Positions 24,384 to 34,014 of a DNA stretch of 64,000 bases are shown here, in pieces. Each line of letters begins with the position of its first letter. The first letter of the stretch is position 1. The position numbers and the translations under genes were made by a program. Origin of the DNA: JAIBJN01 sp963847985. GTDB taxonomy: Bacteria > Actinomycetota > Thermoleophilia > Gaiellales > Gaiellaceae. Location of the stretch: contig CAWKBS010000007.1 in the NCBI GenBank assembly GCA_963847985.1, positions 1 to 64,000 of the forward strand, given 5' to 3'. The notes beneath the pieces are model-generated. The model was not told the DNA's origin and ran no database searches. It saw only the letters and a list, made by a program, of their open reading frames with translations.

Positions 24384-25511
24384 CTAGCGGTACGGCGGCG
24401 AGTACTGGAGGCCGCCGTCGGTCCAGAGCGCATTCAGATCACGCGGGAGCTCGAGAGCCGAGCCCGCACCGACGTTGCGTTCGAAGATCTCGCCGTAGTT
24501 CCCGACCTGGCTGACGACCTGCACCGCGAAGTCCGCGGGCAGACCGAGCCCGGCGTCGAAGGGCTCTCCCTCGACCGGCTGGCCCAGGAAGCGCTGGATC
24601 TCCGGATCGTCGCTCCCCTGCTCGACGTTGCCGGAGTCGAGGCCGAACTCCTCGGCCTGGATGGTGGAGATCACGGCCCAGTTGACCGCGTCCGCCCAGT
24701 CGTCGTCGCCGTCGGCCACGACCGGTCCGAGCGGCTCCTTCGACATCGTCTCGTCGAGGATCACGAGCGCCTCGGGGCCGCCCTGGTCCTCGGGCCAGCT
24801 GGAACGGACGCCGGCGAGCTGGGACTTGTCCGACGTCCACGCGCCGCAGCGTTCCTCGACGAAGGCGGCCTGAAGCGGCTCGTTGTCCTCGAAGGCGAGC
24901 GGCGTGTAGTCGATGCCGCGCGCCTGGAACTGCGACTCGAGGTTCAGCTCGGTCGTCGTCCCGGAGAGCACGCAGATCGTCTCGCCCGCCATGTCCTCGA
25001 GCGACTCGTAGCCGCTGTCGGCGGGCACCATCATCCCCTGCCCGTCGAAGAACGTCGTGTGCAGGAACCGGGCACCCTCGGTCCCGTCGCGCGACGACGT
25101 GTAGGTCGTGTTGCGGATGAGCACGTCGATCTCGCCGGACTGGAGTGCCGTGAAGCGCTGCTCGGCCGAGAGCGGCGTGTACTCGACCGCCTCGGCGTCG
25201 CCGAGCACGGCCGCGGCGACGACCTTGCAGAAGTCGATGTCGAAGCCTTCCGGCTCACCGCTCTCGCCGGTGAAGCCGAAGCCCGGCACCGCGTCGTTCA
25301 CGCCGCACTGAAGCGTCCCACGGTCCTGCACCTCCTGCAGGAGGCTGCCGCCCTCGGACTGGCCGCCGCCACCCGCTTCCGCCTCGCCGGTCTCGGCGGC
25401 GGCGGTATCGCTGCTGTCGCTGTCGTCGTCGTCACCGAGCGAGCAGCCTGCGCCGAGGACGAGGACGAAGGACAGGAGGACGCAGAGCGCCCACCCCTGG
25501 AACACACGCAT
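24384..25511 (-). CDS. aapJ: Amino-acid ABC transporter substrate-binding lipoprotein (AapJ type)
   Basis: Extracytoplasmic binding protein, 375 residues. A lipoprotein signal (ALCVLLSFVLVLGAGC, lipobox cysteine about residue 23) is followed by an acidic Ser/Asp/Glu-rich linker. The AapJ-type core includes VQDRGTLQCGVNDAVPGFGF, EGFDIDFCKVVAAAVLGD and FTALQSGEIDVLIRNTT. Family members bind glutamate, aspartate, glutamine and other L-amino acids; the exact ligand is unknown. It is preceded by a 36-base gap after the alcohol dehydrogenase. Confidence 0.93.
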   Translation of the reverse strand: MRVFQGWALCVLLSFVLVLGAGCSLGDDDDSDSSDTAAAETGEAEAGGGGQSEGGSLLQEVQDRGTLQCGVNDAVPGFGFTGESGEPEGFDIDFCKVVAAAVLGDAEAVEYTPLSAEQRFTALQSGEIDVLIRNTTYTSSRDGTEGARFLHTTFFDGQGMMVPADSGYESLEDMAGETICVLSGTTTELNLESQFQARGIDYTPLAFEDNEPLQAAFVEERCGAWTSDKSQLAGVRSSWPEDQGGPEALVILDETMSKEPLGPVVADGDDDWADAVNWAVISTIQAEEFGLDSGNVEQGSDDPEIQRFLGQPVEGEPFDAGLGLPADFAVQVVSQVGNYGEIFERNVGAGSALELPRDLNALWTDGGLQYSPPYR

Positions 25512-25547
25512 GTATTCACCACCCCCTGGCTTGACAGCACGGGCAGG

Positions 25548-26529
<982 letters not shown>

Positions 26530-26547
26530 CGGGCTAAGAACCCGAGC

Positions 26548-27981
26548 TCACCGAGGATCGCGTCGCACGGCGCCTTCCCCGCCAGGGGAGGTCGTGCGCA
26601 CGACCTGCTTCCAGGCCTCGGCGAGCACCTCGCCGAGGATGCCGACGATCTCGTCGAACTGCGCCTGCTCGGCGACGAGCGGCGGCGAGATCTGCACGAC
26701 CGGGTCGCCGCGGTCGTCGGCGCGACAGATGAGGCCCGCCTCGAAGAGGCGCGGGGAGAGGAAGTCGCGGAGGAGGGTCTCGCACTCGTCCTCCGAGAAG
26801 GTCTCGCGCGTCTCCTTGTCCTTGACCAGCTCGAGCGCGTAGAAGAACCCGGTCCCGCGGAGGTCGCCGACGATCGGCAGGTCGAGAAGCTGGGCCAGCG
26901 TGGCGCGGAAGGCGTCCTGCTCGCCGGCGACGTGCTCGACGAGCCGCTCGCGGCGCATGATCTCGATGTTCTTGAGCGCGATCGCCGCCTGCACCGGATG
27001 ACCGCCGAAGGTGATGCCGTGCATGTACATCGCCGTCCCGTCGAGGAAGGGCTCCATCACCCTCTCCGAGGCGATGACCGCGCCGATCGCGGCATGCGCC
27101 GAGGAGAGGCCCTTTGCCGAGGTGATCATGTCCGGCCGAATGTCGTAGCGCTCGGAGGCGAACCAGGCCCCGACCCGCCCGAACCCGGTGATGACCTCGT
27201 CGGCGCAGAGGAGGATGCCGTAGCGGTCGCAGATCTCGCGCACGCCGGCCCAGTAGCCCTCGGGCGGCGTGAACGCGCCGCCGGCGTTCTGCACGGGCTC
27301 CATGATCACCATCGCGACGGTCTCGGGACCGGTGTGTTGGATCATCGAGTCGAGGTCGTCGAGGAGGAACGCCGTGAACTCGGCCTCCGTCTCCTCGGGC
27401 GGGCGGTGGTAGCGGTTCGTGTTGTGGACGTGCTCGGTGTCCGGGACGAGCGGCTCGAAGGGCGTCTTCAAGGCGGCGATCCCGTTGATCGAGAGCGCGC
27501 CCATCGTCGTGCCGTGGTAGGCGATGCGCCGAGCGATCGCCTTCCAGCGGCGCTCGCCGCGCGCGGCGTGGTACTGCCGCGCGAGCTTCCACGCCGACTC
27601 GACCGCCTCGGAGCCGCCCGAGCAGAAGAAGACCCGGTTCAGGTCGCCCGGCGCGACCGAGGCGACCTCCGCCGCCAGCTCGATCGCGCGTGGGTGCGCG
27701 TAGCTCCAGTTCGTGTAGAAGGGCAGCTCCCGAAGCTGCGCCGCCGCCGCCTCCCCGATCTCCTCTCCGAACCCGTAGCCGATGTTGACCGCGAAGAGCC
27801 CGGCGAGCGCGTCCAGATACCGCTTGCCGTTGATGTCCTCGAGGTAGCAGCCGTCGCCGCGCACGATGATCGGCACCTCGGCGTCCTTGTAGCCCGACAT
27901 GCGGGTGAAGTGCAGCCAGAGGTGGTCGCGCGCGGCCTTCTGCAGCTCGTCGGCGGAGAGGGTCGTTGCGGGAAAGCTCAT
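26548..27981 (-). CDS. Class III PLP-dependent aminotransferase (putrescine/GABA-pyruvate type)
   Basis: Transaminates an omega-amino group to pyruvate or a keto acid, 477 residues. Typical blocks are YLDALAGLFAVNIGYGFGEE, FFCSGGSEAVESAWKLARQY, AYHGTTMGALSINGI, the acidic motif LCADEVITGFGRVG and the PLP-lysine region MITSAKGLSSAHAAIGAV. The ATG at 27981 overlaps the stop of potC, and an AGGAGCTGC ribosome site precedes it. Clustering with a PotABCD system and an aminobutyraldehyde-type dehydrogenase supports putrescine or another diamine as substrate. Beta-alanine or GABA are alternatives. Confidence 0.9.
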   Translation of the reverse strand: MSFPATTLSADELQKAARDHLWLHFTRMSGYKDAEVPIIVRGDGCYLEDINGKRYLDALAGLFAVNIGYGFGEEIGEAAAAQLRELPFYTNWSYAHPRAIELAAEVASVAPGDLNRVFFCSGGSEAVESAWKLARQYHAARGERRWKAIARRIAYHGTTMGALSINGIAALKTPFEPLVPDTEHVHNTNRYHRPPEETEAEFTAFLLDDLDSMIQHTGPETVAMVIMEPVQNAGGAFTPPEGYWAGVREICDRYGILLCADEVITGFGRVGAWFASERYDIRPDMITSAKGLSSAHAAIGAVIASERVMEPFLDGTAMYMHGITFGGHPVQAAIALKNIEIMRRERLVEHVAGEQDAFRATLAQLLDLPIVGDLRGTGFFYALELVKDKETRETFSEDECETLLRDFLSPRLFEAGLICRADDRGDPVVQISPPLVAEQAQFDEIVGILGEVLAEAWKQVVRTTSPGGEGAVRRDPR

Positions 27982-28829
27982 GCAGCTCCTTTCGGCGTTC
28001 GGCGGTACTGGAGGAGGACGTTGCCCAGCATCAGGATGATCGCCACTCCGAAGATCATGGTGCCGATCACGTTGACCTCGGGCGGCACTCCCCGCTGGGC
28101 GGCGCTCCAGACGTAGAGAGGGAAGGTCGTCGTCGTGCCCGAGTTGAAGCTCGTGATCACGTAGTCGTCGATCGAGAGGGAGAACGCGAGCAGCGCTCCC
28201 GCGAGAATTCCGGGCGCGATCAGCGGCAGCGTGATGCGGAAGAACGTGACCCACTCGTTCGCGCCCAGGTCCGCGGCGGCCTCCTCGACGTGGCGGTCGA
28301 AGCCGACGAGCCGAGCCCTCACCGTGACGACCACGAAGCTGATGCAGAACATGATGTGTGCGAGCACGATCGTCCAGAAGCCAAGGGTCGTGCCCAGGTT
28401 GAGGAAGAGCGTGAGCAGCGAGGCGCCGAGCACGATCTCCGGAGCGGTCAGCGGCACGAAGATGAGAAAGTTGGTCGCGCCCCGCCCGCGGAAGTGGTAG
28501 CGGACGAGCGCCATGGCGATCAGGGTGCCGAGGACGGTCGCGACGAGCGTGGCGACCAGGGCGACCTGGATGCTCGACTTCACCGCGTCGCCGAGGAAGG
28601 GCGGCCCGAACGGGTTCGTCCAGTGGTCGAGCGTGAAGCTCTCCCACGTGTAGTTGTAGCGCCCGGCCGGGTCGTTGAAGGAGAACACGATGACGACCAG
28701 GATCGGCAGCATCAGGTAGGCAAGCGCGAGGACTCCGAAGAGCGTGAGCGTGTGCCGGCGGACGAACGCCCAGGCGCGGGAGGCGAAGCTCCCGCGGTGG
28801 GTCGGCAGCGGCTCGGCGGCGGTCGTCAT
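27978..28829 (-). CDS. potC: Spermidine/putrescine ABC transporter permease PotC
   Basis: Membrane subunit of a polyamine importer, 283 residues with six hydrophobic segments. The family opening is LALAYLMLPILVVIVFSFND, the EAA-type loop is EEAAADLGANEWVTFFRITL, and it is followed by SLSIDDYVITSFNSG, characteristic of PotC. The ATG overlaps the potB stop and the gene's own stop overlaps the aminotransferase ATG, so translation is coupled on both sides. Confidence 0.94.
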   Translation of the reverse strand: MTTAAEPLPTHRGSFASRAWAFVRRHTLTLFGVLALAYLMLPILVVIVFSFNDPAGRYNYTWESFTLDHWTNPFGPPFLGDAVKSSIQVALVATLVATVLGTLIAMALVRYHFRGRGATNFLIFVPLTAPEIVLGASLLTLFLNLGTTLGFWTIVLAHIMFCISFVVVTVRARLVGFDRHVEEAAADLGANEWVTFFRITLPLIAPGILAGALLAFSLSIDDYVITSFNSGTTTTFPLYVWSAAQRGVPPEVNVIGTMIFGVAIILMLGNVLLQYRRTPKGAA

Positions 28830-29683
28830 CCCGCCATCCTCTCCGTGCCGAGGATTTTCGTGTAGATCGCGATCAGGAGCAGGATGACGGCCATGAGGAG
28901 GACCGACATCGCCGCGGCTTGCCCGTAGTCGGTGATCTCGAGGAACTTCGACTGGATGACGTTGCCGATCATTGCCTGCTGCGGCGTCCCGAGGAGCTCG
29001 GCGTTGATGAAGTCGCCGGCCGCGGGGATGAACGTGAGCAGTGTCCCGGCGATCACGCCCGGGGCCGAGAGCGGGAGTGTCACGCGGAGGAAGGCCTTCG
29101 TGCTCGACGCGTAGAGGTCCTTGGCCGCCTCGATCAGGCCCTTGTCGATCTGCTCCAGGCTGACGTAGAGAGGCAGCGCCATGAAGGGCAGGAAGTTGTA
29201 GGTGATGCCGGCGATCACCGCGGTCGACGTTGCGAGGAGGCGCCCATCCTCGGCCACCAGCCCGAGGGTCTGGAAGACGCCGACGACGAAGCCGTCGTCC
29301 GCGAGGATGTTCTGCCACGCAAGCGTCCGGATCAGGTACGTGACGAAGAAGGGCGCGATGATGAAGAGGAGAAGCAGGTTCTTCCAGCGCCCGCCGCGGA
29401 AGGCGATCCAGTACGTCAGCGGATAGGAGATGAGGAGCGCCAGCACTGTGGCGATCCCGGCGTACTGGAGCGAGCGGAAGAACTGCGGCCGGTAGGTGCT
29501 GAAGGCCTCGGTGTAGTTGTCCCAGGCCCAGTTGAACGTGTAGCCGACCTGGACCGTGCCCTCCTGCAGCGACGTGTACCCGAGGTAGTAGAGCGGGACG
29601 ACGAAGAAGAGGAGCAGGAAGGCGATCCCCGGCGCGAGGAGCAGGTACGGGGTCAGCCAGTTGTGACGGTGGAGGAAGCTCAT
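28826..29683 (-). CDS. potB: Spermidine/putrescine ABC transporter permease PotB
   Basis: First membrane subunit of the polyamine importer, 285 residues. It begins MSFLHRHNWLTPYLLLAPGI and carries VTYLIRTLAWQNILADDG and the EAA loop EAAKDLYASSTKAFLRVTLP, with FIPAAGDFINAELLG typical of PotB. It lies 19 bases after the potD stop. Confidence 0.94.
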   Translation of the reverse strand: MSFLHRHNWLTPYLLLAPGIAFLLLFFVVPLYYLGYTSLQEGTVQVGYTFNWAWDNYTEAFSTYRPQFFRSLQYAGIATVLALLISYPLTYWIAFRGGRWKNLLLLFIIAPFFVTYLIRTLAWQNILADDGFVVGVFQTLGLVAEDGRLLATSTAVIAGITYNFLPFMALPLYVSLEQIDKGLIEAAKDLYASSTKAFLRVTLPLSAPGVIAGTLLTFIPAAGDFINAELLGTPQQAMIGNVIQSKFLEITDYGQAAAMSVLLMAVILLLIAIYTKILGTERMAG

Positions 29684-29702
29684 GCTTGCGGCGGCGCGCG
29701 CC

Positions 29703-30896
29703 CTACACGCCGATCACCGCCTGCCACTGCTCCTGGAACTCGGGGTTCTCGATCGCCTCGGCGCTGAACTCGTGCAGGTTCTCGAGCACGTCCGGCGGCG
29801 GGAAGATGAGCGGGTCCTCCGCCAGCGCCGGGTCGATCTCGGTGATCGCCTCCTTCGTCCCCTTCACCGGGGTGATGTAGTTGACGTAGGCGGCGACCTG
29901 TGCGGCGATCTCCGGGTCGTAGAAGAAGTTCATGAACGTCGACGCCGTGTAGACGTCGCCGCCCGTCGGGATCACCATCGTGTCCACCGACGAGATCCCG
30001 CCGGCGTCGGGGATCTTGAACTCGAGGTTCGGGTTGTCCGCCTGGAGGATGACGATGTCCCCCGACCAGGCGATCGACGCCCACGCGTCGCCGCCGGCCA
30101 GCAGGCCCGTGTAGTCGTTGCCGGTGAACTGGCGGATCTGCCCGTCATCGACGGCCCGCTTGAGCTTCTCGCAGATCTCGTTGAAGGCGGCCTGGTCCGG
30201 GTCGGCGGGATCGCCGCCCATCTCGAGCAGGAAGAGCGCCGCGGTGTCCTCCATCGAGTCGAGCATCGTCACCTTGCCCTTGAGGGCGGGGTCGAGGAGC
30301 TGCTCGACGGAGGTGATCTCGCCCCCGACCTTCTCCGGGTCGTAGCCGACGCCCGTGATGTAGGACTGCCATGGCAGGCTGTAGTCGCGGTTGGGATCCC
30401 AGGGCGGGCTCGCGAGCGTGTCCTCGAGGTTGACCATGTTCGGGATCGCGCTCTTGTCGAGCTTCTGCAGGTACCCGAGGTCGAGCAGGCGGGCGGCGAG
30501 CCACGCGGTCGGGACGATGATGTCGCGGTCGATCGACTGGCCGTTCGCGAGCGGCGCCTGGATCTCGCCGAAGAACTCCTCGTTCGAGTTGATGTCCTCG
30601 AGGTAGTTGACCTTGACCCCCGTGGCCTCGGTGAACAGGTCGAGGGTCGGGAACGAGGTCGCGTCGTCGTTCTGGTCGATGTAGAACGGCCAGTTGGACA
30701 CGGTGATCTCGTCGGCAAGCACCTGCTCGACGGTCGTCGCGCCGGTCGCGGCCGGCTCCTGGCCCTCGATTCCGCCCTCGCCGCCACAGGCGGCCAGAAG
30801 GCCCGGCAGGGACAGCGTCACGCCGCCGACGGCCGCACGGCGCAGGAGCTGCTCCCGCGTCATCGGGTGGTTGATCCGCTCGAACGGTTGCTTCAT
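29703..30896 (-). CDS. potD: Spermidine/putrescine-binding lipoprotein PotD
   Basis: Extracytoplasmic polyamine-binding protein, 397 residues. The N-terminus has a twin-arginine-like stretch (LLRRAAVGGVTLSLPGLLAAC) ending in a lipobox cysteine, so export by Tat and lipid anchoring are likely. The PotD core includes ITVSNWPFYIDQ, the ligand-region stretch PWQSYITGVGYDPEKVGGEI, and AWSGDIVILQADNPNLEF, whose W and D help hold the amine in known members. The ATG overlaps the potA stop (ATGA). Confidence 0.93.
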   Translation of the reverse strand: MKQPFERINHPMTREQLLRRAAVGGVTLSLPGLLAACGGEGGIEGQEPAATGATTVEQVLADEITVSNWPFYIDQNDDATSFPTLDLFTEATGVKVNYLEDINSNEEFFGEIQAPLANGQSIDRDIIVPTAWLAARLLDLGYLQKLDKSAIPNMVNLEDTLASPPWDPNRDYSLPWQSYITGVGYDPEKVGGEITSVEQLLDPALKGKVTMLDSMEDTAALFLLEMGGDPADPDQAAFNEICEKLKRAVDDGQIRQFTGNDYTGLLAGGDAWASIAWSGDIVILQADNPNLEFKIPDAGGISSVDTMVIPTGGDVYTASTFMNFFYDPEIAAQVAAYVNYITPVKGTKEAITEIDPALAEDPLIFPPPDVLENLHEFSAEAIENPEFQEQWQAVIGV

Positions 30897-32005
30897 CGCT
30901 CCGTCTCCTCCTGTGATTCCACTACGAAGGTTGCGTCGGGGCTCCAGCTGAGCGTGACCTGACTGCCGGGCTGCACCGAGGACGCCCCTGTCTCGGCGTT
31001 TTGCACGTAGAGCGTGATCGCGCCGGCCCGGGTGTCGACGATGTACTGCGTCGAGACGCCGATGTACGCGCTCTCGCGTACCTCGCCGGCCAGATGGTTC
31101 TCCTCCTGCGTCCCGAGCCGGACCTTCTCCGGGCGGATGCCGATCGAGAGCTCGCCCGTGCGCCCGGCGGCCGCAGGGACGCGTACGACGCTCCCGTCCT
31201 CGAGCCTGACGACGCCGTCGCCTTCGACCGTGCCGCGCAGCAGGTTGGAGATGCCGAGGAAGCCGGCGACGAACGCCGTCCGCGGCGCTTCGTACAGCTC
31301 GGTCGGCGTCCCGAGCTGCTCGATCTTCCCGTCGTTCATGACCGCAATGGTGTCGGCCATCGTCATGGCCTCCTCCTGGTCGTGGGTCACGTGCACGAAC
31401 GTGATCCCGACCTCGTTCTGGATGCCCTTCAGCTCGAGCTGCATCTGCTTGCGGAGCTTCAGGTCGAGCGCGCCGAGCGGCTCGTCGAGGAGGAGCACCC
31501 GCGGGCGGTTCACGAGCGCGCGCGCGAGCGCGACGCGCTGCTGCTGGCCGCCGGAGAGCTGCCGCGGCTTGCGCCGCTCGAACCCGGTGAGCGCGACGAG
31601 CTCGAGCGCCCCGGCCACGCGCTCGTTCAGCTCCGTGCCCTTCACCCCCTTGCGCTTGAGCCCGAAGGCGACGTTGTCCGCGATCGAGAGGTGCGGGAAG
31701 AGCGCGTAGCTCTGGAACACCGTGTTGACGTCGCGCTTGTACGGCGGCAGGCCGGTGACGTCGCGGTCGCCGAGGTAGATGGTGCCCGCCGTCGGCTCCT
31801 CGAAGCCGCCGATCATGCGCAGGCTCGTCGTCTTGCCGCAGCCCGAAGGGCCGAGCAGCGCGAAGAAGCTCCCGCGGGGGATCTCGAGCGAGACGTCGTC
31901 GACCGCGGTCGAGTCGTCGAAGCGCTTCGTCACGCGCTCGAGCCGGACATCGGCGGTGGGCGCCCCTGTCTCGGGCCCGCGCTCGACCTGCTCGTCAACG
32001 GCCAC
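30893..32005 (-). CDS. potA: Spermidine/putrescine ABC transporter ATPase PotA
   Basis: Energising subunit, 370 residues. Walker A is GPSGCGKTT, the Q-loop lies in VNTVFQSYALFPH, the signature is LSGGQQQRVALA, Walker B is VLLLDEPLGALD and the H-loop is VTHDQEEAM. A C-terminal regulatory TOBE domain (from about residue 265: SIGIRPEKVRLG) is complete. The start overlaps the end of the Usp gene by 11 bases. Confidence 0.95.
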   Translation of the reverse strand: MAVDEQVERGPETGAPTADVRLERVTKRFDDSTAVDDVSLEIPRGSFFALLGPSGCGKTTSLRMIGGFEEPTAGTIYLGDRDVTGLPPYKRDVNTVFQSYALFPHLSIADNVAFGLKRKGVKGTELNERVAGALELVALTGFERRKPRQLSGGQQQRVALARALVNRPRVLLLDEPLGALDLKLRKQMQLELKGIQNEVGITFVHVTHDQEEAMTMADTIAVMNDGKIEQLGTPTELYEAPRTAFVAGFLGISNLLRGTVEGDGVVRLEDGSVVRVPAAAGRTGELSIGIRPEKVRLGTQEENHLAGEVRESAYIGVSTQYIVDTRAGAITLYVQNAETGASSVQPGSQVTLSWSPDATFVVESQEETER

Positions 32006-32441
32006 GTCTCGCCTCCATGTCGATGGGCACGACCACGACCGGCCGGTCGGACACGTGCAGGAGCTTGTGGGGAACCGACCCGAGAATCGCGCCGCGGATC
32101 GGGCTTTCGCTGTGCGTGCCGATCACGATCATGTGAGCGTCGCGCTTGCGCGCGACGTCCAGGATTGCCGGCACCGGCCGCTCCGGGACGAGCTCGACGT
32201 CCACCTCGACGCCGGCAGCCTCCGCCCGGGCGACCGCGGACGCGGCCACGCGCTGTCCGACCTCCTCGAGCGCCTTCTCGTGCTCGCGGAACTCCTCGCC
32301 CACGCTGCGGACGGGCGGCTCGATGGCGAAGACGACCACGAGCTCGTCGCCGTACCGCTGCGCCAGGTCGATCGCGGTGTCGAGCGCGGAGCCGGAGCAT
32401 TCGGAGCCGTCGAAGCCGAGGACGATCGTGGTACGGGCCAT
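31995..32441 (-). CDS. Universal stress protein (UspA) family, ATP-binding type
   Basis: A 148-residue single-domain Usp. It starts ARTTIVLGFDGSECSGSALD and keeps the nucleotide-binding pattern GTHSESPIRGAILGSVPHKL...PVVVVP, close to the GxxGx9GS loop of ATP-binding members. It lies two bases after the APC permease gene and overlaps potA, so it belongs to the transport operon. Usp proteins next to transporters often modulate them, but that is only inferred here. Confidence 0.92.
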   Translation of the reverse strand: MARTTIVLGFDGSECSGSALDTAIDLAQRYGDELVVVFAIEPPVRSVGEEFREHEKALEEVGQRVAASAVARAEAAGVEVDVELVPERPVPAILDVARKRDAHMIVIGTHSESPIRGAILGSVPHKLLHVSDRPVVVVPIDMEARRGR

Positions 32442-32442
32442 C

Positions 32443-33999
32443 TCAGCCCTCCTTGTCCCGTTCGTCGAGGCCGGCGGTCTCCGCGACGGCGACGTGGCCG
32501 GCCGCCACTTCGGGGTCGACCGCCTCGAACGCGCGCCGACTGAAGAACCGCTGGTGCCCGCCGATGCGCCAGAGGATCATGAAGACGACGCCGAGGAGCA
32601 GGAACCCGAGCCCGATCACGAGCGGCACGCCGACGCCGAAGATCGATTGGCCGGTATAGGACGCGCTCGGGTCGGTGAAGTCCTTGATGGATTGGAAGAA
32701 GAGGAAGGCGAGCAGCGCCGCCCCGATCAGCGGCGCGACGCCGATGAAGAGGAAGTTGCCGACCGACTTGAAGAGCTCACGCCGGTAGAAGAGGACGCAC
32801 GCGAGCCCGCTCAGCGCGTAGTAGAACGCGATCATCAACGCGAGCGCCGAGAGCGTGTCGAAGAGGAAGTTCTCGGAGATGAAGTTCGCCGGGACGTACC
32901 AGGCGACCGCGAGCGCCGCGACCACGAACGTGGACACGTGCGGAGTCTGGAAGCGCGGGTGGACGGACGCGAGGCCCTTCGGCAACGCATCGGACCGGGC
33001 CATCGAGAACGACGTCCGTGAGGCCGGGATGATCGTCGTCTGGGTCGAGGCGATCGCCGAGGTGACGATCGCGAGGATCACGAGCTTGTCCCAGGGCGAG
33101 CCGAGCACGCCGCCGGCGATCGTCCCGAAGAGCGCATCGTCGTCGTCGAACTCCTCGAGGAGCGAGACGCCCGCGTAGGCAACGATCGCGGTCGCGACGG
33201 CGACGTAGGTGACGAGCAGGATGACCGTGCTCGTCAGCGCCGCCAGGCCGGAGGTCGTGCGGGAGTCCTTGGTCTCCTCCGCCAGGTTGACGGCGCTCTC
33301 CCAGCCCCAGTAGATGAACACCCCGATTAGGAGCGCGGAGATGAGCGCTTCGCGGCTCTCGATCTCGAACGGGTTGAACCACGAGAGGGACGGCTCGATC
33401 GAGTCGGGGGTGGCGTCGCCCGCGTAGACCTTTCCGAGCGCGACGGCGGCGAGGAGGAGCAGCGCGCCGACCTGCGCGAGGATCATCACGTTCTGCACCC
33501 GCGCGGAGAGCTCGGTGCCGATGATGCAGACAGCGGTTAGGACGATGATGTACGCGACCGCGAGCGCCGTGATCGCCGGCTTCGACGCCGCCGCGGCGTC
33601 CCAGCCGAAGAGGACGTAGGTGTAGCGGGCGCCGACATCCGCCAGCGAGCCGATCACGAGGATCCCGGTCACGCAGACGGCCCAGCCGCCGATCCAACCC
33701 GGGTACGGGCCGAGCGCGCGGGTCACCCAGGAGAACGTCGTCCCGGCGTCCGGGTCGGCGCGGTTCATGTAGTAGAACGCCGCTGCGATGAAGAACATCG
33801 GGACGAACGACGCGAGCAGCGCCGCCGGGGCCTGCACGCCCACGACGACGGCGAGCGTGCCCATCACGGCCGCGAGCGAGTACGCAGGGGCCGTCGACGC
33901 GAGCCCGATGACGAGCGCATCGACGAAGCCGATCGCGTTTGCCTTCAGCCCGGCGTGCTCGACTTCCGCCGAGGACCGCTCCGCCTGAACGGTGGCCAC
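32443..33999 (-). CDS. APC-family amino acid/polyamine permease
   Basis: Intact 518-residue secondary transporter with about twelve membrane segments. It has the family opening KANAIGFVDALVIGLASTAPAYSLA, the conserved GWAVCVTGILVIGSLAD region, and a stretch FIYWGWESAVNLAEETKDS in the middle. The C-terminal tail is hydrophilic. It is 15 bases downstream of the aldehyde dehydrogenase gene and directly upstream of a Usp gene, mirroring the permease-Usp pairing at 970-3474. The substrate is probably an amine or amino acid. Confidence 0.92.
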   Translation of the reverse strand: MATVQAERSSAEVEHAGLKANAIGFVDALVIGLASTAPAYSLAAVMGTLAVVVGVQAPAALLASFVPMFFIAAAFYYMNRADPDAGTTFSWVTRALGPYPGWIGGWAVCVTGILVIGSLADVGARYTYVLFGWDAAAASKPAITALAVAYIIVLTAVCIIGTELSARVQNVMILAQVGALLLLAAVALGKVYAGDATPDSIEPSLSWFNPFEIESREALISALLIGVFIYWGWESAVNLAEETKDSRTTSGLAALTSTVILLVTYVAVATAIVAYAGVSLLEEFDDDDALFGTIAGGVLGSPWDKLVILAIVTSAIASTQTTIIPASRTSFSMARSDALPKGLASVHPRFQTPHVSTFVVAALAVAWYVPANFISENFLFDTLSALALMIAFYYALSGLACVLFYRRELFKSVGNFLFIGVAPLIGAALLAFLFFQSIKDFTDPSASYTGQSIFGVGVPLVIGLGFLLLGVVFMILWRIGGHQRFFSRRAFEAVDPEVAAGHVAVAETAGLDERDKEG

Positions 34000-34014
34000 A
34001 GTCGCTGTTTCGCC